Origin: Neobacillus drentensis NBRC 102427
GTDB lineage: Bacteria > Bacillota > Bacilli > Bacillales > Cytobacillaceae
DNA: 64,000 bases
Reading direction: 5' to 3'
NCBI RefSeq assembly: GCF_001591445.1
Contig: NZ_BCUX01000008.1
Span: 1 to 64,000, forward strand
Shown here in pieces: positions 26,891-34,785 of this stretch; within the stretch, counting starts at the first letter, position 1; the number at the start of each line of letters is the position of its first letter. The translations under genes were made by a program, and so were the position numbers. Below the pieces are notes generated by a model. The model did not search any database and was not told where the DNA came from. It was given only the letters and a program-made list of their open reading frames with translations.

Positions 26891-27024
26891 TGAAAATCCT
26901 CCCTTAAAAATTTATCTTACTACCATAGTTTTAAACAAATAAAGAGGAATCATTCCTTTCCTTATTTTTCATTAATAAAATTGCATGACTCGAGGAAAAT
27001 AAGAAAAAACAGGAGTGATGTGAA

Positions 27025-27378
27025 ATGAAAAAATCGAAAAATACTCAGTCGACAGATCAGGTAAGCATGAATGAAACGATGCCACATCAAATAAATTCGC
27101 CCAGCTTTGAAGGGACTGGAATTAAGATGGAGCCTCCTTTTGAGAATAAACATGGTGTTATTATTGGCGATAGTATTTATTCCTCTCCTAATTCCCCATT
27201 AGAAACCTGGACAAAGGATACGGACCCTTCAATCATGGCTGGCGATGAATGGGTTCACCCTACAAATGATATCGGTTGGAACACATCCGAAAATCGTGAG
27301 TTATTAGAAAAGAAAAAGAAACCGCAGGCCTACCCTTTTATGCATCCTACAAAAGATGTTAGTAAAGGTAGCGATTGA
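27025..27378 (+). CDS. DUF3905 family protein
   Basis: A 117-residue soluble protein of unknown function. It contains the DUF3905 core as I remember it: ETMPHQINSPSFEGTGIKM, GVIIGDSIYSSPNSPLETW and DPSIMAGDEWVHPTNDIGWN. It is limited to Bacillus and relatives. The flanks are low-complexity and charged. It is preceded by CAGGAGTGATGTGAA and followed by a terminator, so it is a one-gene unit. Confidence 0.75.
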   Translation: MKKSKNTQSTDQVSMNETMPHQINSPSFEGTGIKMEPPFENKHGVIIGDSIYSSPNSPLETWTKDTDPSIMAGDEWVHPTNDIGWNTSENRELLEKKKKPQAYPFMHPTKDVSKGSD

Positions 27379-27398
27379 TGCATATTAAAATTTTGTAC

Positions 27399-27431
27399 AC
27401 ACTCTGGGGTATCTACTCCGGAGTTTTTTAA
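27399..27431 (+). terminator. Terminator after the DUF3905 gene
   Basis: A 7-bp stem (ACTCTGG / CCGGAGT, one G-U pair) is followed by six T. Confidence 0.65.
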
Positions 27432-27488
27432 TACCCTCTATACAAACATTGATATAATAAAGATGAGGATTTTTAGGAGGTGCAAACG

Positions 27489-28616
27489 TTGTTATTACCT
27501 GAGTTAGCAGAAAAAATCGTTAAAGAAGTAAGAAAGTTAATCGGAGAAGATATTATTGTTGTTAACATTGACGGGTATATCATTGCAAGTACAGACATCG
27601 AAAGAGTCGGAACCTTTCATGAAGGGGCATTGGTCGCCGCTAAAAAAAAGCGAAAGCTAACTATTACTGATGAAGATCAATTAAAATTAATGGGTGTGAA
27701 AGCAGGAATTAATTTACCAATCTTCTTTCAACATGATGTTATTGGAGTTATTGGAATCACCGGTGAACCAAATAAAGTCACTCCATTTGGAGAAGTAATC
27801 CGAAAAATGACCGAACTCCTTATTAGTGAAAATTATTATGCCGAGCAGTTTGATTGGCACACCCGAGCGGTAGAATCCTTCGTCATGGATTGGGTTCAAG
27901 CGAAAGAGTGGACCGACTCTTTTTTAAGTAATGCTAAGCTTTTATCTATAAATATTGAAGTCAAGAGGGTTGTGGTCATTATTGAATTTTTAGAATTAAC
28001 CTCCCCTCTCTCTAGAGATAGTTGGTCATCCATCTTTAATCGGTTTCAGCAGAATACAAAAGAAGTGGTTGCAAGATCTGGCAATGAGAGGATCGTTTTA
28101 CTGATAAATTGCTCAAATGGTCGAAGCCGAGCTAGTATTGAAAAGCGGCTAAAGCAATTTTTTCAGTTCTTAACAACAAACTTTGGGATACAAGCGGCTG
28201 CTGGAGTTGGGCAAGCATCCGAATCAATAGAAATCAGCAATTCTTATCGACAAGCAGAAAGATCATTGAAAATTGCCAAGTTAAATAACACGATTACCTT
28301 TGATGAAGATTTGACCCTTGAAATGATTTCTGAAGACATCAACCCCAAAACCAAAGCTGATTTTGTAATGAGAACAATTGGGCCCCTTCTGAAGGAAAAA
28401 GAACTCCTGGAAACTTTAAAGGAATTATTCAAGCAAAACCATTCATTAAAAAATACGTCTAATCAATTACATATACATATTAATACCCTTCATTACCGTT
28501 TAAAAAAAGTTGAAGAATTAACACATTTAAAATCAAATAATATCCATGATTTAGTGATCCTCTACCTAGGAATCCTCTTTTTGGATGAACAAACAAAAAT
28601 TAGAAATAATAAGTGA
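27489..28616 (+). CDS. CdaR/YsfB-type regulator of glycolate oxidase genes
   Basis: A 375-residue regulator. The N-terminal diacid-recognition domain spans about 1-130 (ELAEKIVKEVRKLIGEDIIVVNIDGYIIAS). A GGDEF-like middle part follows, then a C-terminal PucR-type helix-turn-helix (NQLHIHINTLHYRLKKVEELT). I start it at TTG 27489, 8 nt after AGGAGG; the in-frame GTG at 27480 overlaps that site. It sits just upstream of glcDF, as ysfB does before ysfCD in B. subtilis, so it probably activates them in response to glycolate or a related acid. Confidence 0.82.
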   Translation: MLLPELAEKIVKEVRKLIGEDIIVVNIDGYIIASTDIERVGTFHEGALVAAKKKRKLTITDEDQLKLMGVKAGINLPIFFQHDVIGVIGITGEPNKVTPFGEVIRKMTELLISENYYAEQFDWHTRAVESFVMDWVQAKEWTDSFLSNAKLLSINIEVKRVVVIIEFLELTSPLSRDSWSSIFNRFQQNTKEVVARSGNERIVLLINCSNGRSRASIEKRLKQFFQFLTTNFGIQAAAGVGQASESIEISNSYRQAERSLKIAKLNNTITFDEDLTLEMISEDINPKTKADFVMRTIGPLLKEKELLETLKELFKQNHSLKNTSNQLHIHINTLHYRLKKVEELTHLKSNNIHDLVILYLGILFLDEQTKIRNNK

Positions 28617-28640
28617 TTTTATTTAGATGTTTATCCATAG

Positions 28641-28661
28641 CAGGCAGATGCCTGTTTTTTT
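28641..28661 (+). terminator. Terminator after the cdaR-type gene
   Basis: A 6-bp stem (CAGGCA / TGCCTG) with a 2-base centre is followed by seven T. Confidence 0.7.
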
Positions 28662-28704
28662 ATACTTTAATTAAGTAAAAAATTTAAAAACAGAGCTAAC
28701 AAAC

Positions 28705-28719
28705 CTGTAAGCGTATTCA
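28705..28719. promoter_or_regulatory. Near-consensus cre site before glcD
   Basis: CTGTAAGCGTATTCA matches WTGNAANCGNWNNCW except at the first base. It ends 18 nt before the glcD start, next to the GGGGG ribosome site, where CcpA could block transcription. Confidence 0.6.
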
Positions 28720-28737
28720 ATGAATGGGGGAAACAGA

Positions 28738-30201
28738 ATGCTTTCCAAAGTTGTGAAGGAAAAATTAGTAGCTATTGTTTCGAAGGAAAATTTTGATGAT
28801 GCCAAAACTGAAAGACTGGTTTATTCCTATGATTCAACACCAAACTTGCAGTCCATGCCCGATGCAGTTGTCAGTCCAAGAAATACAAAGGAAGTCTCTG
28901 AAATTGTTAAGGTATGTAATCAATATAAAGTGCCAATTGTTCCCCGAGGTTCGGGAACCAATCTGTGTGGAGGAACGTGCCCGACTGAAGGTGGAGTTGT
29001 CATTCTTTTCAAATATATGAACAAAATCCTTGATCTTGATGAAGAAAATTTAACCATTACTGTCCAGCCAGGGGTCATTTTAGTTGATGTGGCGAATGCC
29101 GCCTCAGCTAAAGGGCTTTTCTATCCACCAGATCCAGGTTCAATGAAAATTGCCACAATTGGTGGAACTATTAATGAAAACGCTGGCGGATTGCGTGGAC
29201 TTAAATATGGTGTTACACGTGATTATGTCATCGGTCTTGAGGTCGTCATGCCAAATGGTGATATCATCAAAACAGGAGGGAAACTGGCAAAAGATGTGGC
29301 TGGTTATGACCTCACACGTCTAATGGTTGGCTCAGAAGGGACACTTGGTATTATCACTGAAGCTATCTTAAAGCTGATTCCTATGCCAGAAACAAAAAAG
29401 ACGATGCTTGCCTTATATCAGGACCTGGAAGCTGCGGCCAAAACCGTTTCCAAGATTATTGCTAATAAAATTATTCCTATCACCCTCGAGTTTCTTGACC
29501 AGCCTACGATTATGGTAGTTGAAGACTATTCAAAAATCGGCCTGCCTACAGACGCAAAGGCTGTACTATTAATTGAACAAGATGGCTCACCTGAGGTAGT
29601 CAACCGTGATATAGAAAAAATTATCGAGGTATGTAGGCAAGAAGGTGCGGTCTCCGTCCAAGTTGCCTCTACTGAGGAAGAGGCACTTGCCTTAGCGGCA
29701 GCAAGACGGACCGCTCTTTCAGCTCTGGCACGACTTAAGCCAACCACTGTACTTGAAGATGCTACTGTCCCGAGATCTGAACTAGCGAAAATGGTAAGAG
29801 CCATCAATGAAATAGCTGAAAAATACAAGTTGCAAATCTGTACCTTTGGCCATGCTGGTGACGGAAATCTCCATCCAACCTGCCCAACTGATTCAAGAAA
29901 TCATGAGGAAATGGAACGTGTGGAGATGGCATTTGCTGAAATCTTTGAAAAAGCAGTCGAGTTAGGTGGAACTATTACTGGTGAGCACGGTGTCGGCGTA
30001 ATGAAAGCTCCCTACCTAGAATTAAAGCTTGGCAAAGAAGGCATTGCTGTTATGAAGGCAATTAAACAGGCATTGGATCCAAATAATATTATGAACCCTG
30101 GAAAAGTTTTTGCAAAAGAAGACAGGAAGCGCGTGGTAATAACTAACCAAGGTTCAGCATTTAGAGATGATGACAAAAATCGCGTGGTGGTTACACAATG
30201 A
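28738..30201 (+). CDS. glcD: Glycolate oxidase FAD subunit GlcD
   Basis: A 487-residue FAD-dependent 2-hydroxyacid oxidase. The PCMH-type FAD domain carries PRGSGTNLCGGTCP near 80 and GGTINENAGGLRGLKYGVTRDYVIGLEVV near 145-170. The C-terminal domain ends FGHAGDGNLHPTCP..GTITGEHGVGVMK. The ATG at 28738 follows GGGGGAAACAGA. It is coupled to glcF and equivalent to B. subtilis YsfC. It oxidises glycolate (or D-lactate) to the 2-oxoacid. Confidence 0.9.
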   Translation: MLSKVVKEKLVAIVSKENFDDAKTERLVYSYDSTPNLQSMPDAVVSPRNTKEVSEIVKVCNQYKVPIVPRGSGTNLCGGTCPTEGGVVILFKYMNKILDLDEENLTITVQPGVILVDVANAASAKGLFYPPDPGSMKIATIGGTINENAGGLRGLKYGVTRDYVIGLEVVMPNGDIIKTGGKLAKDVAGYDLTRLMVGSEGTLGIITEAILKLIPMPETKKTMLALYQDLEAAAKTVSKIIANKIIPITLEFLDQPTIMVVEDYSKIGLPTDAKAVLLIEQDGSPEVVNRDIEKIIEVCRQEGAVSVQVASTEEEALALAAARRTALSALARLKPTTVLEDATVPRSELAKMVRAINEIAEKYKLQICTFGHAGDGNLHPTCPTDSRNHEEMERVEMAFAEIFEKAVELGGTITGEHGVGVMKAPYLELKLGKEGIAVMKAIKQALDPNNIMNPGKVFAKEDRKRVVITNQGSAFRDDDKNRVVVTQ

Positions 30202-31523
30202 CAACTGTGAAAGAAAAGGAAATGATCCAGGAACAGTTTAAAGTACGAATGAATGAAGATGAGCTACTAAATTGCATGCGTTGTGGATTTTGTTTACCTG
30301 CGTGCCCAACCTATATTGAATCAGGCTATAAAGAATCTCACTCACCTCGAGGAAGAATCGCCTTAATGAAAGCAGTTGTTGATGGACTAATTGAACCGGA
30401 TGAAGATTTTGAGCGTTCGCTTAACTTATGCCTAGGCTGCGTGGCATGTGAAACAGTTTGCCCATCTGGAGTAAAGTATGGCCATATGCTTGAAGAAGCA
30501 CGGGATATTGTCAGTCAAAATAAGAAGTACTCATTGCCAACTAGTATTGTGCGAAAAACTGTATTTGAAGGATTGTTTCCACATCCAAATCGAATGAAAA
30601 ATGTTACAGGGTTAATTGGATTTTACCAACGGTCAGGTTTACAATCTATTGCACGAAAAATTGGATTTTTAGGTATTTTGCCTGAGCATTTAGCATTAAT
30701 GGAAAAAGTCCTACCAGAAGTAGCAACAGTGAAAGAAATGAAAAATAGGCCAGTACATGTAGAGCCCATTGGAAAACAAACACATCGTGTTGCTTTTTTT
30801 AGTGGCTGTTTGATGGATTCAATGTTTATGAAAACAAATGATGCTACCATTAAATTACTTCAATTGGCTGGTTGTGAAATTGTCATTCCAGAGGACCAAA
30901 CATGCTGTGGTGCCCTGCATGGTCATTATGGTGAAAAAGGTGGTTCTAAGGATCTGGCAAAGAGAAACATCAAAGCCTTTGAAGACTTAAATGTGGATTT
31001 TATTATTACAAATGCAGGCGGATGTGGCGCCTTTTTACTTGGTTATGATCACATGCTAAAGAATGATCCTATATGGAGTGAACGAGCCAAGAAATTTACA
31101 GAAAAAATCCAAGATGTCTCAGAAATATTAGTTTCTGTTAATTTCCATAAGAGGGTAAGGCTCGAGCTTTCTTCACAGATCATTACTTATCAGGATTCAT
31201 GCCACTTACGTAATGTTATGAAAACAGCTTCTGCCCCAAGACTGTTGCTCCAGTCTATTAAGGGAGCAGAGTATGTGGAAATGAAAGATGCCGACCGCTG
31301 TTGTGGTTCTGCAGGGATATATAATATTATCGAGTCAGAAATGTCGATGAAAATGCTTGATTACAAAATGGAGCAAGCAAAAGACACACAAGCAGCAACT
31401 ATTGTCACAGCTAACCCAGGCTGCTTATTGCAAATGAAGGTTGGGATAGAAAAAGAAGGACTCTCAAATAAAATGAGAGGCATTCACATCGTTGACCTGT
31501 TATTAGAAGCAGTTAAACAATAA
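30198..31523 (+). CDS. glcF: Glycolate oxidase iron-sulfur subunit GlcF
   Basis: A 441-residue protein. Two [4Fe-4S] motifs lie near the N-terminus (CMRCGFCLPACPTY and CLGCVACETVCPSG). Two CCG domains follow (SGCLMDSMF..CCGALHGH and DSCHLRN..CCGSAGIYN). Its ATG overlaps the glcD stop by 4 nt (ATGA). It passes electrons from GlcD to the respiratory chain. A terminator and a repeat block follow. Confidence 0.9.
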   Translation: MTTVKEKEMIQEQFKVRMNEDELLNCMRCGFCLPACPTYIESGYKESHSPRGRIALMKAVVDGLIEPDEDFERSLNLCLGCVACETVCPSGVKYGHMLEEARDIVSQNKKYSLPTSIVRKTVFEGLFPHPNRMKNVTGLIGFYQRSGLQSIARKIGFLGILPEHLALMEKVLPEVATVKEMKNRPVHVEPIGKQTHRVAFFSGCLMDSMFMKTNDATIKLLQLAGCEIVIPEDQTCCGALHGHYGEKGGSKDLAKRNIKAFEDLNVDFIITNAGGCGAFLLGYDHMLKNDPIWSERAKKFTEKIQDVSEILVSVNFHKRVRLELSSQIITYQDSCHLRNVMKTASAPRLLLQSIKGAEYVEMKDADRCCGSAGIYNIIESEMSMKMLDYKMEQAKDTQAATIVTANPGCLLQMKVGIEKEGLSNKMRGIHIVDLLLEAVKQ

Positions 31524-31551
31524 TAAAAGAGGAGCCGAAGGGCTCTCAGAT

Positions 31552-31590
31552 TGTCGAGAAAGGATATTTTTCTCGGCAATTTTTTATTTT
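31552..31590 (+). terminator. glcDF terminator
   Basis: A 10-bp stem (TTGTCGAGAA / TTCTCGGCAA, with a G-U pair) is followed by TTTTTTATTTT. A second short hairpin (GAGGAGCC / GGGCTCTC) precedes it. Confidence 0.8.
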
Positions 31591-31608
31591 GTCTGTCTCT
31601 GAAATGGT

Positions 31609-31741
31609 CTGTTGATTTCCGCTCCGGGCACTCGCTTTCCGCGGGGAGGTCCGGGAGCCTCCTCGGCGCTTTGGCGCCTGCGGGGTCTCCCGTGACCTCT
31701 CTATCCCGCAGGAGTCGAGTGCCCTCCGCTCCAATCAACAG
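31609..31741. repeat. GC-rich 133-bp dispersed repeat, copy 1
   Basis: The block begins CTGTTGATT and ends AATCAACAG, so it has terminal inverted repeats, and it is far more GC-rich than its surroundings. It contains CGCTTTCCGCGG, GAGCCTCCTCGGCGC and CTGCGGGGTCTCCC, sequences I recall from abundant Bacillaceae intergenic repeats. A second copy of equal length lies at 32033-32165 in opposite orientation. Confidence 0.85.
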
Positions 31742-31829
31742 GGAGATAAAACAACCTAAAGTATTGCTACATACTTTTCCTAGATTTGTTATGTGTGCTG
31801 CAATCTTTTATATTTTTGAAGGTCGTAGA

Positions 31830-31937
31830 ATACCCCCTTCTTTTATCGACAAGCCAGTGAATTTTTAACTGAAAAAGGCTTTATAAATCCTTCTTATTGA
31901 CCTCTCCAGTGATTTTTTAACGGAAAATGGTTTTAAA
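31830..31937. repeat. Diverged tandem duplication of about 53 bp
   Basis: CTTCTT..GAC....CCAGTGA.TTTTTAAC.GAAAA.GG.TTTA.AA occurs twice in a row (about 31830-31882 and 31883-31937) with scattered changes. It lies between the two inverted 133-bp repeats and encodes no evident protein. Confidence 0.55.
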
Positions 31938-32032
31938 ACACCTTTGCCTCGACTCGACTCTTTTGCTTTACTTCATCGCTTATTCTTAATTTTTTTTAAT
32001 GAGTTGAGGGTCCCTTAAATGAATATTACACT

Positions 32033-32165
32033 CTGTTGATTGGCGCGGAAGGCACGAAGACTCCTGCGGGAGTACGGGGCTAGGGAGACCCCGCAGAAGC
32101 GAAGCGCCGAGGAGGCTCCCCGCCACGCCCGCGGAAAGCGAAGTGCCTGGAGCGCCAATCAACAG
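32033..32165. repeat. GC-rich 133-bp dispersed repeat, copy 2 (inverted)
   Basis: Same length and same CTGTTGATT/AATCAACAG ends as copy 1, in the opposite orientation. Shared blocks include GACTCCTGCGGGA, GAGACCCCGCAG, GCGCCGAGGAGGCTCCC and CGCGGAAAGCGA. The intervening 31742-32032 holds only the tandem duplication; 32166-32302 shows no gene. Confidence 0.85.
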
Positions 32166-32302
32166 ACATATCAAAAAACCAACATAATTATATTATAGTT
32201 TTTACGACAGTCTGAAAGCCAAATGGCTCTTTTTTATTATTCTATAAAAATTTATATCCAATACCGAAAAACATTACCACTTATAAATTACAAAAATAAA
32301 TT

Positions 32303-32336
32303 CATAATACTTATACAGGGAACAAATTCTCTGTAT
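32303..32336 (+). promoter_or_regulatory. Possible SigG -10 and leader hairpin of the SASP gene
   Basis: CATAATA (32303-32309) resembles a SigG -10 element, but the -35 is weak. A 10-bp stem ATACAGGGAA / TTCTCTGTAT (32313-32336) with a CAAA loop follows in the leader, before the AAGGAG site. Confidence 0.35.
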
Positions 32337-32358
32337 CGAAAATAAGGAGTTGAATAAA

Positions 32359-32562
32359 ATGGCCAATAGCAGTAACAAATTGTTAGTGCCTGGAATTGAA
32401 CAATATTTGGATCAGGTAAAATACGAAATCGCCCAAGAATTCGGCGTTAATTTAGGGTCTGATACAGTTTCAAGAGCAAACGGATCTGTAGGCGGCGAAA
32501 TTACAAAACGCCTTGTACAGCAAGCCCAAGCACAACTTTCTGGACAATCCTCACAAAAATAA
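32359..32562 (+). CDS. Alpha/beta-type small acid-soluble spore protein
   Basis: A 67-residue DNA-coating protein of dormant spores. It has the SASP core [28 protein letters not shown] and the second conserved block [19 protein letters not shown]. The germination protease site lies in YEIAQEFG. I start it at ATG 32359, 9 nt after AAGGAG, rather than nine bases earlier. It is a one-gene unit ending at a terminator. It should be expressed in the forespore under SigG. Confidence 0.93.
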   Translation: MANSSNKLLVPGIEQYLDQVKYEIAQEFGVNLGSDTVSRANGSVGGEITKRLVQQAQAQLSGQSSQK

Positions 32563-32579
32563 TTTAATAAAAATGGAAA

Positions 32580-32608
32580 AAAGTCCGGATTAAATCCGGA
32601 CTTTATTT
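32580..32608. terminator. Terminator after the SASP gene
   Basis: A perfect 11-bp stem (AAAGTCCGGAT / ATCCGGACTTT) with a 3-nt loop and T-rich tail, shared with the convergent rsgI. Confidence 0.85.
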
Positions 32609-32618
32609 ACTCTTTTGC

Positions 32619-33851
32619 CTAATTATATTCTCGATGAGGATTTTGGAGATTATGCTCCATATTTTTGCCTCTTACTTTAACTTTATCTTTTTGCTTGTCT
32701 CTATGCTTATCTTTTTGCATATCTCTATGCTTTTCTTTTTGCATATCTCTATGCTTTTCTTTTTGCATATCTCTATGCTTATCTTTTTGCTTGTCTTTTT
32801 GTTTGCCTTTACTTTGAGGGTCCCCGACTTTTTTGCTGTTCCCCTTTGGACTGTCTTTCTCTTTATGATTTTCGTTTCTAGTTGTTTTTTTATTCTCAGA
32901 AGATTTTTCCCTTTGATTATTTTGTTTTTGGTGCTGTGGTTGTTTCTTTTTAAGTTGAGCCTCGTCAGCCTTTTTTTGTTGTCCTTGTGACTTTAATTTT
33001 CCATTCAACTTAATTTTTTCGGTTGTCTTTTTATTTTCAGTAATCCCTTTGTTTTGAATAACTTTATGTTCTGATTGCTTTTTGAATTGTCCCGGAGGAA
33101 TTTTGTCTACTGGATTCTTTAGAACAGCTCTACGCTCTGTTTTTTCCTCTATAGCTTTTGTCTTCGCTTTTTTATTTAATTTCCCCTGGATTTTATTATC
33201 CTTGTATTTCCCGGTTGTAATTCCAAGATTATGAGCCTTTTCCATTTCACTTTTAGAACCTTTTAAAACTGTAAGCTCTAGCTTTTCTTTGTTTACTGAC
33301 TCTTTAATTTCTTCAATGTTGTCTTGAAGCTTTTTTTCAATCTTATCTTCAGATTCTTTGGTCTGTACTGTGGAAATAATAACGTGTTCCTGTGTCTTGA
33401 AGAAGCCTTCTTCTTTTATTTCAGCTAAAATAGTTTGAGCTACTTTTGAAACATCCTCCTTCTTCCAGTTATTCAAATGAGAAATAATTTGTTTTCCTTC
33501 TTTGTTATAACCAGTTATCTCTACAACCTGCATCTTCTTATTTATACCCAGCTCAATGCTTGGATTTACATCAATAGACATATAGGCATATGCCTTATTA
33601 TTTTGATATATTGGAAAAAACGAACCAACGAAGATAAATAATGCAGCCATTAGAGCCCAAACTGGTTTTAATTTAAGAATATTTATTACTGCATTATTTT
33701 TATTAGTTTTAACAATTTCCAATGGAAAAAAGTGTATCTCTTCACCAATTAGATATGGCTGATTTTGTCTCCTTGCATGCAAAAATTCACCATCAGGGGT
33801 TAAAAGCGTAAGGAATGCATCATCAATTTCCATAACAATTCCCTTTTTCAT
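32619..33851 (-). CDS. rsgI: Anti-sigma-I factor RsgI with repetitive Lys-rich tail
   Basis: A 410-residue bitopic membrane protein. Residues 1-55 are the RsgI N-terminal domain that binds SigI (KKGIVMEIDDAFLTLLTPDGEFLHA). A single membrane span lies near 63-81. The outer domain begins AYMSIDVNPSIELGINKKMQVVEITGYN, typical of RsgI. From about residue 225 the tail is extremely Lys/Gln/Asn-rich and ends in four 8-residue units (K[DE]KHRD[MK]Q), coded by 24-bp tandem repeats at 32691-32786. It overlaps sigI by 4 nt. It holds SigI inactive and probably senses the cell wall or heat. Confidence 0.9.
   Translation of the reverse strand: MKKGIVMEIDDAFLTLLTPDGEFLHARRQNQPYLIGEEIHFFPLEIVKTNKNNAVINILKLKPVWALMAALFIFVGSFFPIYQNNKAYAYMSIDVNPSIELGINKKMQVVEITGYNKEGKQIISHLNNWKKEDVSKVAQTILAEIKEEGFFKTQEHVIISTVQTKESEDKIEKKLQDNIEEIKESVNKEKLELTVLKGSKSEMEKAHNLGITTGKYKDNKIQGKLNKKAKTKAIEEKTERRAVLKNPVDKIPPGQFKKQSEHKVIQNKGITENKKTTEKIKLNGKLKSQGQQKKADEAQLKKKQPQHQKQNNQREKSSENKKTTRNENHKEKDSPKGNSKKVGDPQSKGKQKDKQKDKHRDMQKEKHRDMQKEKHRDMQKDKHRDKQKDKVKVRGKNMEHNLQNPHREYN
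32691..32786 (-). repeat. Four 24-bp in-frame tandem repeats in rsgI
   Basis: Four nearly identical 24-bp units start at 32691, 32715, 32739 and 32763. Units two to four start TTGCATATCTCTATGCTT; the first starts TTGCTTGTCTCTATGCTT. They keep frame and code the K[DE]KHRD[MK]Q repeat. Length variation between strains is likely. Confidence 0.9.
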
Positions 33852-34594
33852 GTTTCAAGCACCCCCTTTATATAATCTTTCATGTAGACATAATCACTAG
33901 CTAAAATAAGTGCAATTGCAATAATGTATTTTCTGTTTCGTTCAATTGTCTTTCTGCTGACATCTACCATGGTTTCTAATTGCTTAATTGGAAGACGCTT
34001 GTTAGTAAATAACATTTCTTTCAGCTCCTGATTATCCACTAACATTTTGGCTGTTAAAATTGCACTTTTTCGGGCATCGAAGTGCTTTGGTGAATTCTCA
34101 ACCAAGTCACTAAAATTTAAATCAAAGGAAGTTAATAATTCTTGAAAGTGAATAATCTCATCTTTTCTCAATTGCTCATCATTTTTTTTATTATAATCTT
34201 CTAATGAGAGCTCATTAACGATGATTGCTCCTGCTGATTCTTCGTCATTCTTTTCATTGGTTAAGTCAAGACTTAAATGTTGATTTTTGGACTGTTTACG
34301 GATATAGTCAATAACTCTTCGTTTGATTATGACTTCGGAAAAACTCAACAAAGAGCTACCGCGCTCAGTTGAATATTTCTCGATCGCCTCGTTAAATGCG
34401 ATAAGACCAATGCTAAATTCATCATCGGTTTCATAGATATATCGTCTACATACAGAAGACACTGTTTTTGCAATAAATGGCTTATATGAACGGATTATTT
34501 CATCCAGTAAATATTGCTCACCTTGTTGAATTAAGAGTACGGTTTCTTCTAAAGTTCGCTTTTTCTTTTTGGCCATAAACAATAAACTTAGCAT
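33848..34594 (-). CDS. sigI: RNA polymerase sigma factor SigI
   Basis: A 248-residue sigma-70 family factor of the SigI group. Region 2 includes SYKPFIAKTVSSVCRRYI, DDEFSIGLIAFNEAIEKY and VIIKRRVIDYIRKQSK, nearly as in B. subtilis SigI. The C-terminal region (KRLPIKQLETMVDVSRKTIERNRKYIIAIALI) is the atypical SigI region 4. I chose the ATG at 34594, behind GAGGTGAGCAA, because the longer frame to 34648 adds an unconserved leader. It is co-translated with rsgI and responds to heat in relatives. Confidence 0.92.
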   Translation of the reverse strand: MLSLLFMAKKKKRTLEETVLLIQQGEQYLLDEIIRSYKPFIAKTVSSVCRRYIYETDDEFSIGLIAFNEAIEKYSTERGSSLLSFSEVIIKRRVIDYIRKQSKNQHLSLDLTNEKNDEESAGAIIVNELSLEDYNKKNDEQLRKDEIIHFQELLTSFDLNFSDLVENSPKHFDARKSAILTAKMLVDNQELKEMLFTNKRLPIKQLETMVDVSRKTIERNRKYIIAIALILASDYVYMKDYIKGVLET

Positions 34595-34681
34595 TTGCTC
34601 ACCTCTATTCGACCAATTATAACATACGAGTGTAATAATTGAGTCCATGAGTTTTGGCGAATGCTTTTTTCTCTACATAGT

Positions 34682-34711
34682 TACGTTTCTTCTTAATCAG
34701 TTTGTGGGGGT
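34682..34711 (-). promoter_or_regulatory. Candidate SigI autoregulatory promoter
   Basis: On the minus strand ACCCCC (34711-34706) is followed after 20 bp by ACGTA (CGTA at 34685-34682), resembling the SigI -35 and a CGWA-type -10. It lies upstream of sigI, where autoregulation is expected. A TATAAT at 34624-34619 may belong to a separate SigA start. Confidence 0.4.
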
Positions 34712-34734
34712 TATGAAAAAAATTTTTTTCCCAA

Positions 34735-34769
34735 TAAAAAACTTCAAACCAGAAAAACCTGATTTGAAG
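34735..34769 (-). terminator. Terminator after the 155-residue membrane protein gene
   Basis: An 11-bp stem on the minus strand (CTTCAAATCAG / CTGGTTTGAAG, one G-U pair) is followed by TTTTTTATT. Confidence 0.75.
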
Positions 34770-34785
34770 CTTTTTATTAAAAATA

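Noticed and set aside
31484..31738. Open frames inside the GC-rich repeat copies (also 31986-32174)
   Set aside because: They arise because the repeat DNA is GC-rich and poor in stop codons. The products are Arg/Pro/Gly-rich and lack ribosome sites.
32691..32786. CRISPR-like array
   Set aside because: The repeats are directly adjacent with no spacers, stay in frame and belong to the rsgI coding sequence.
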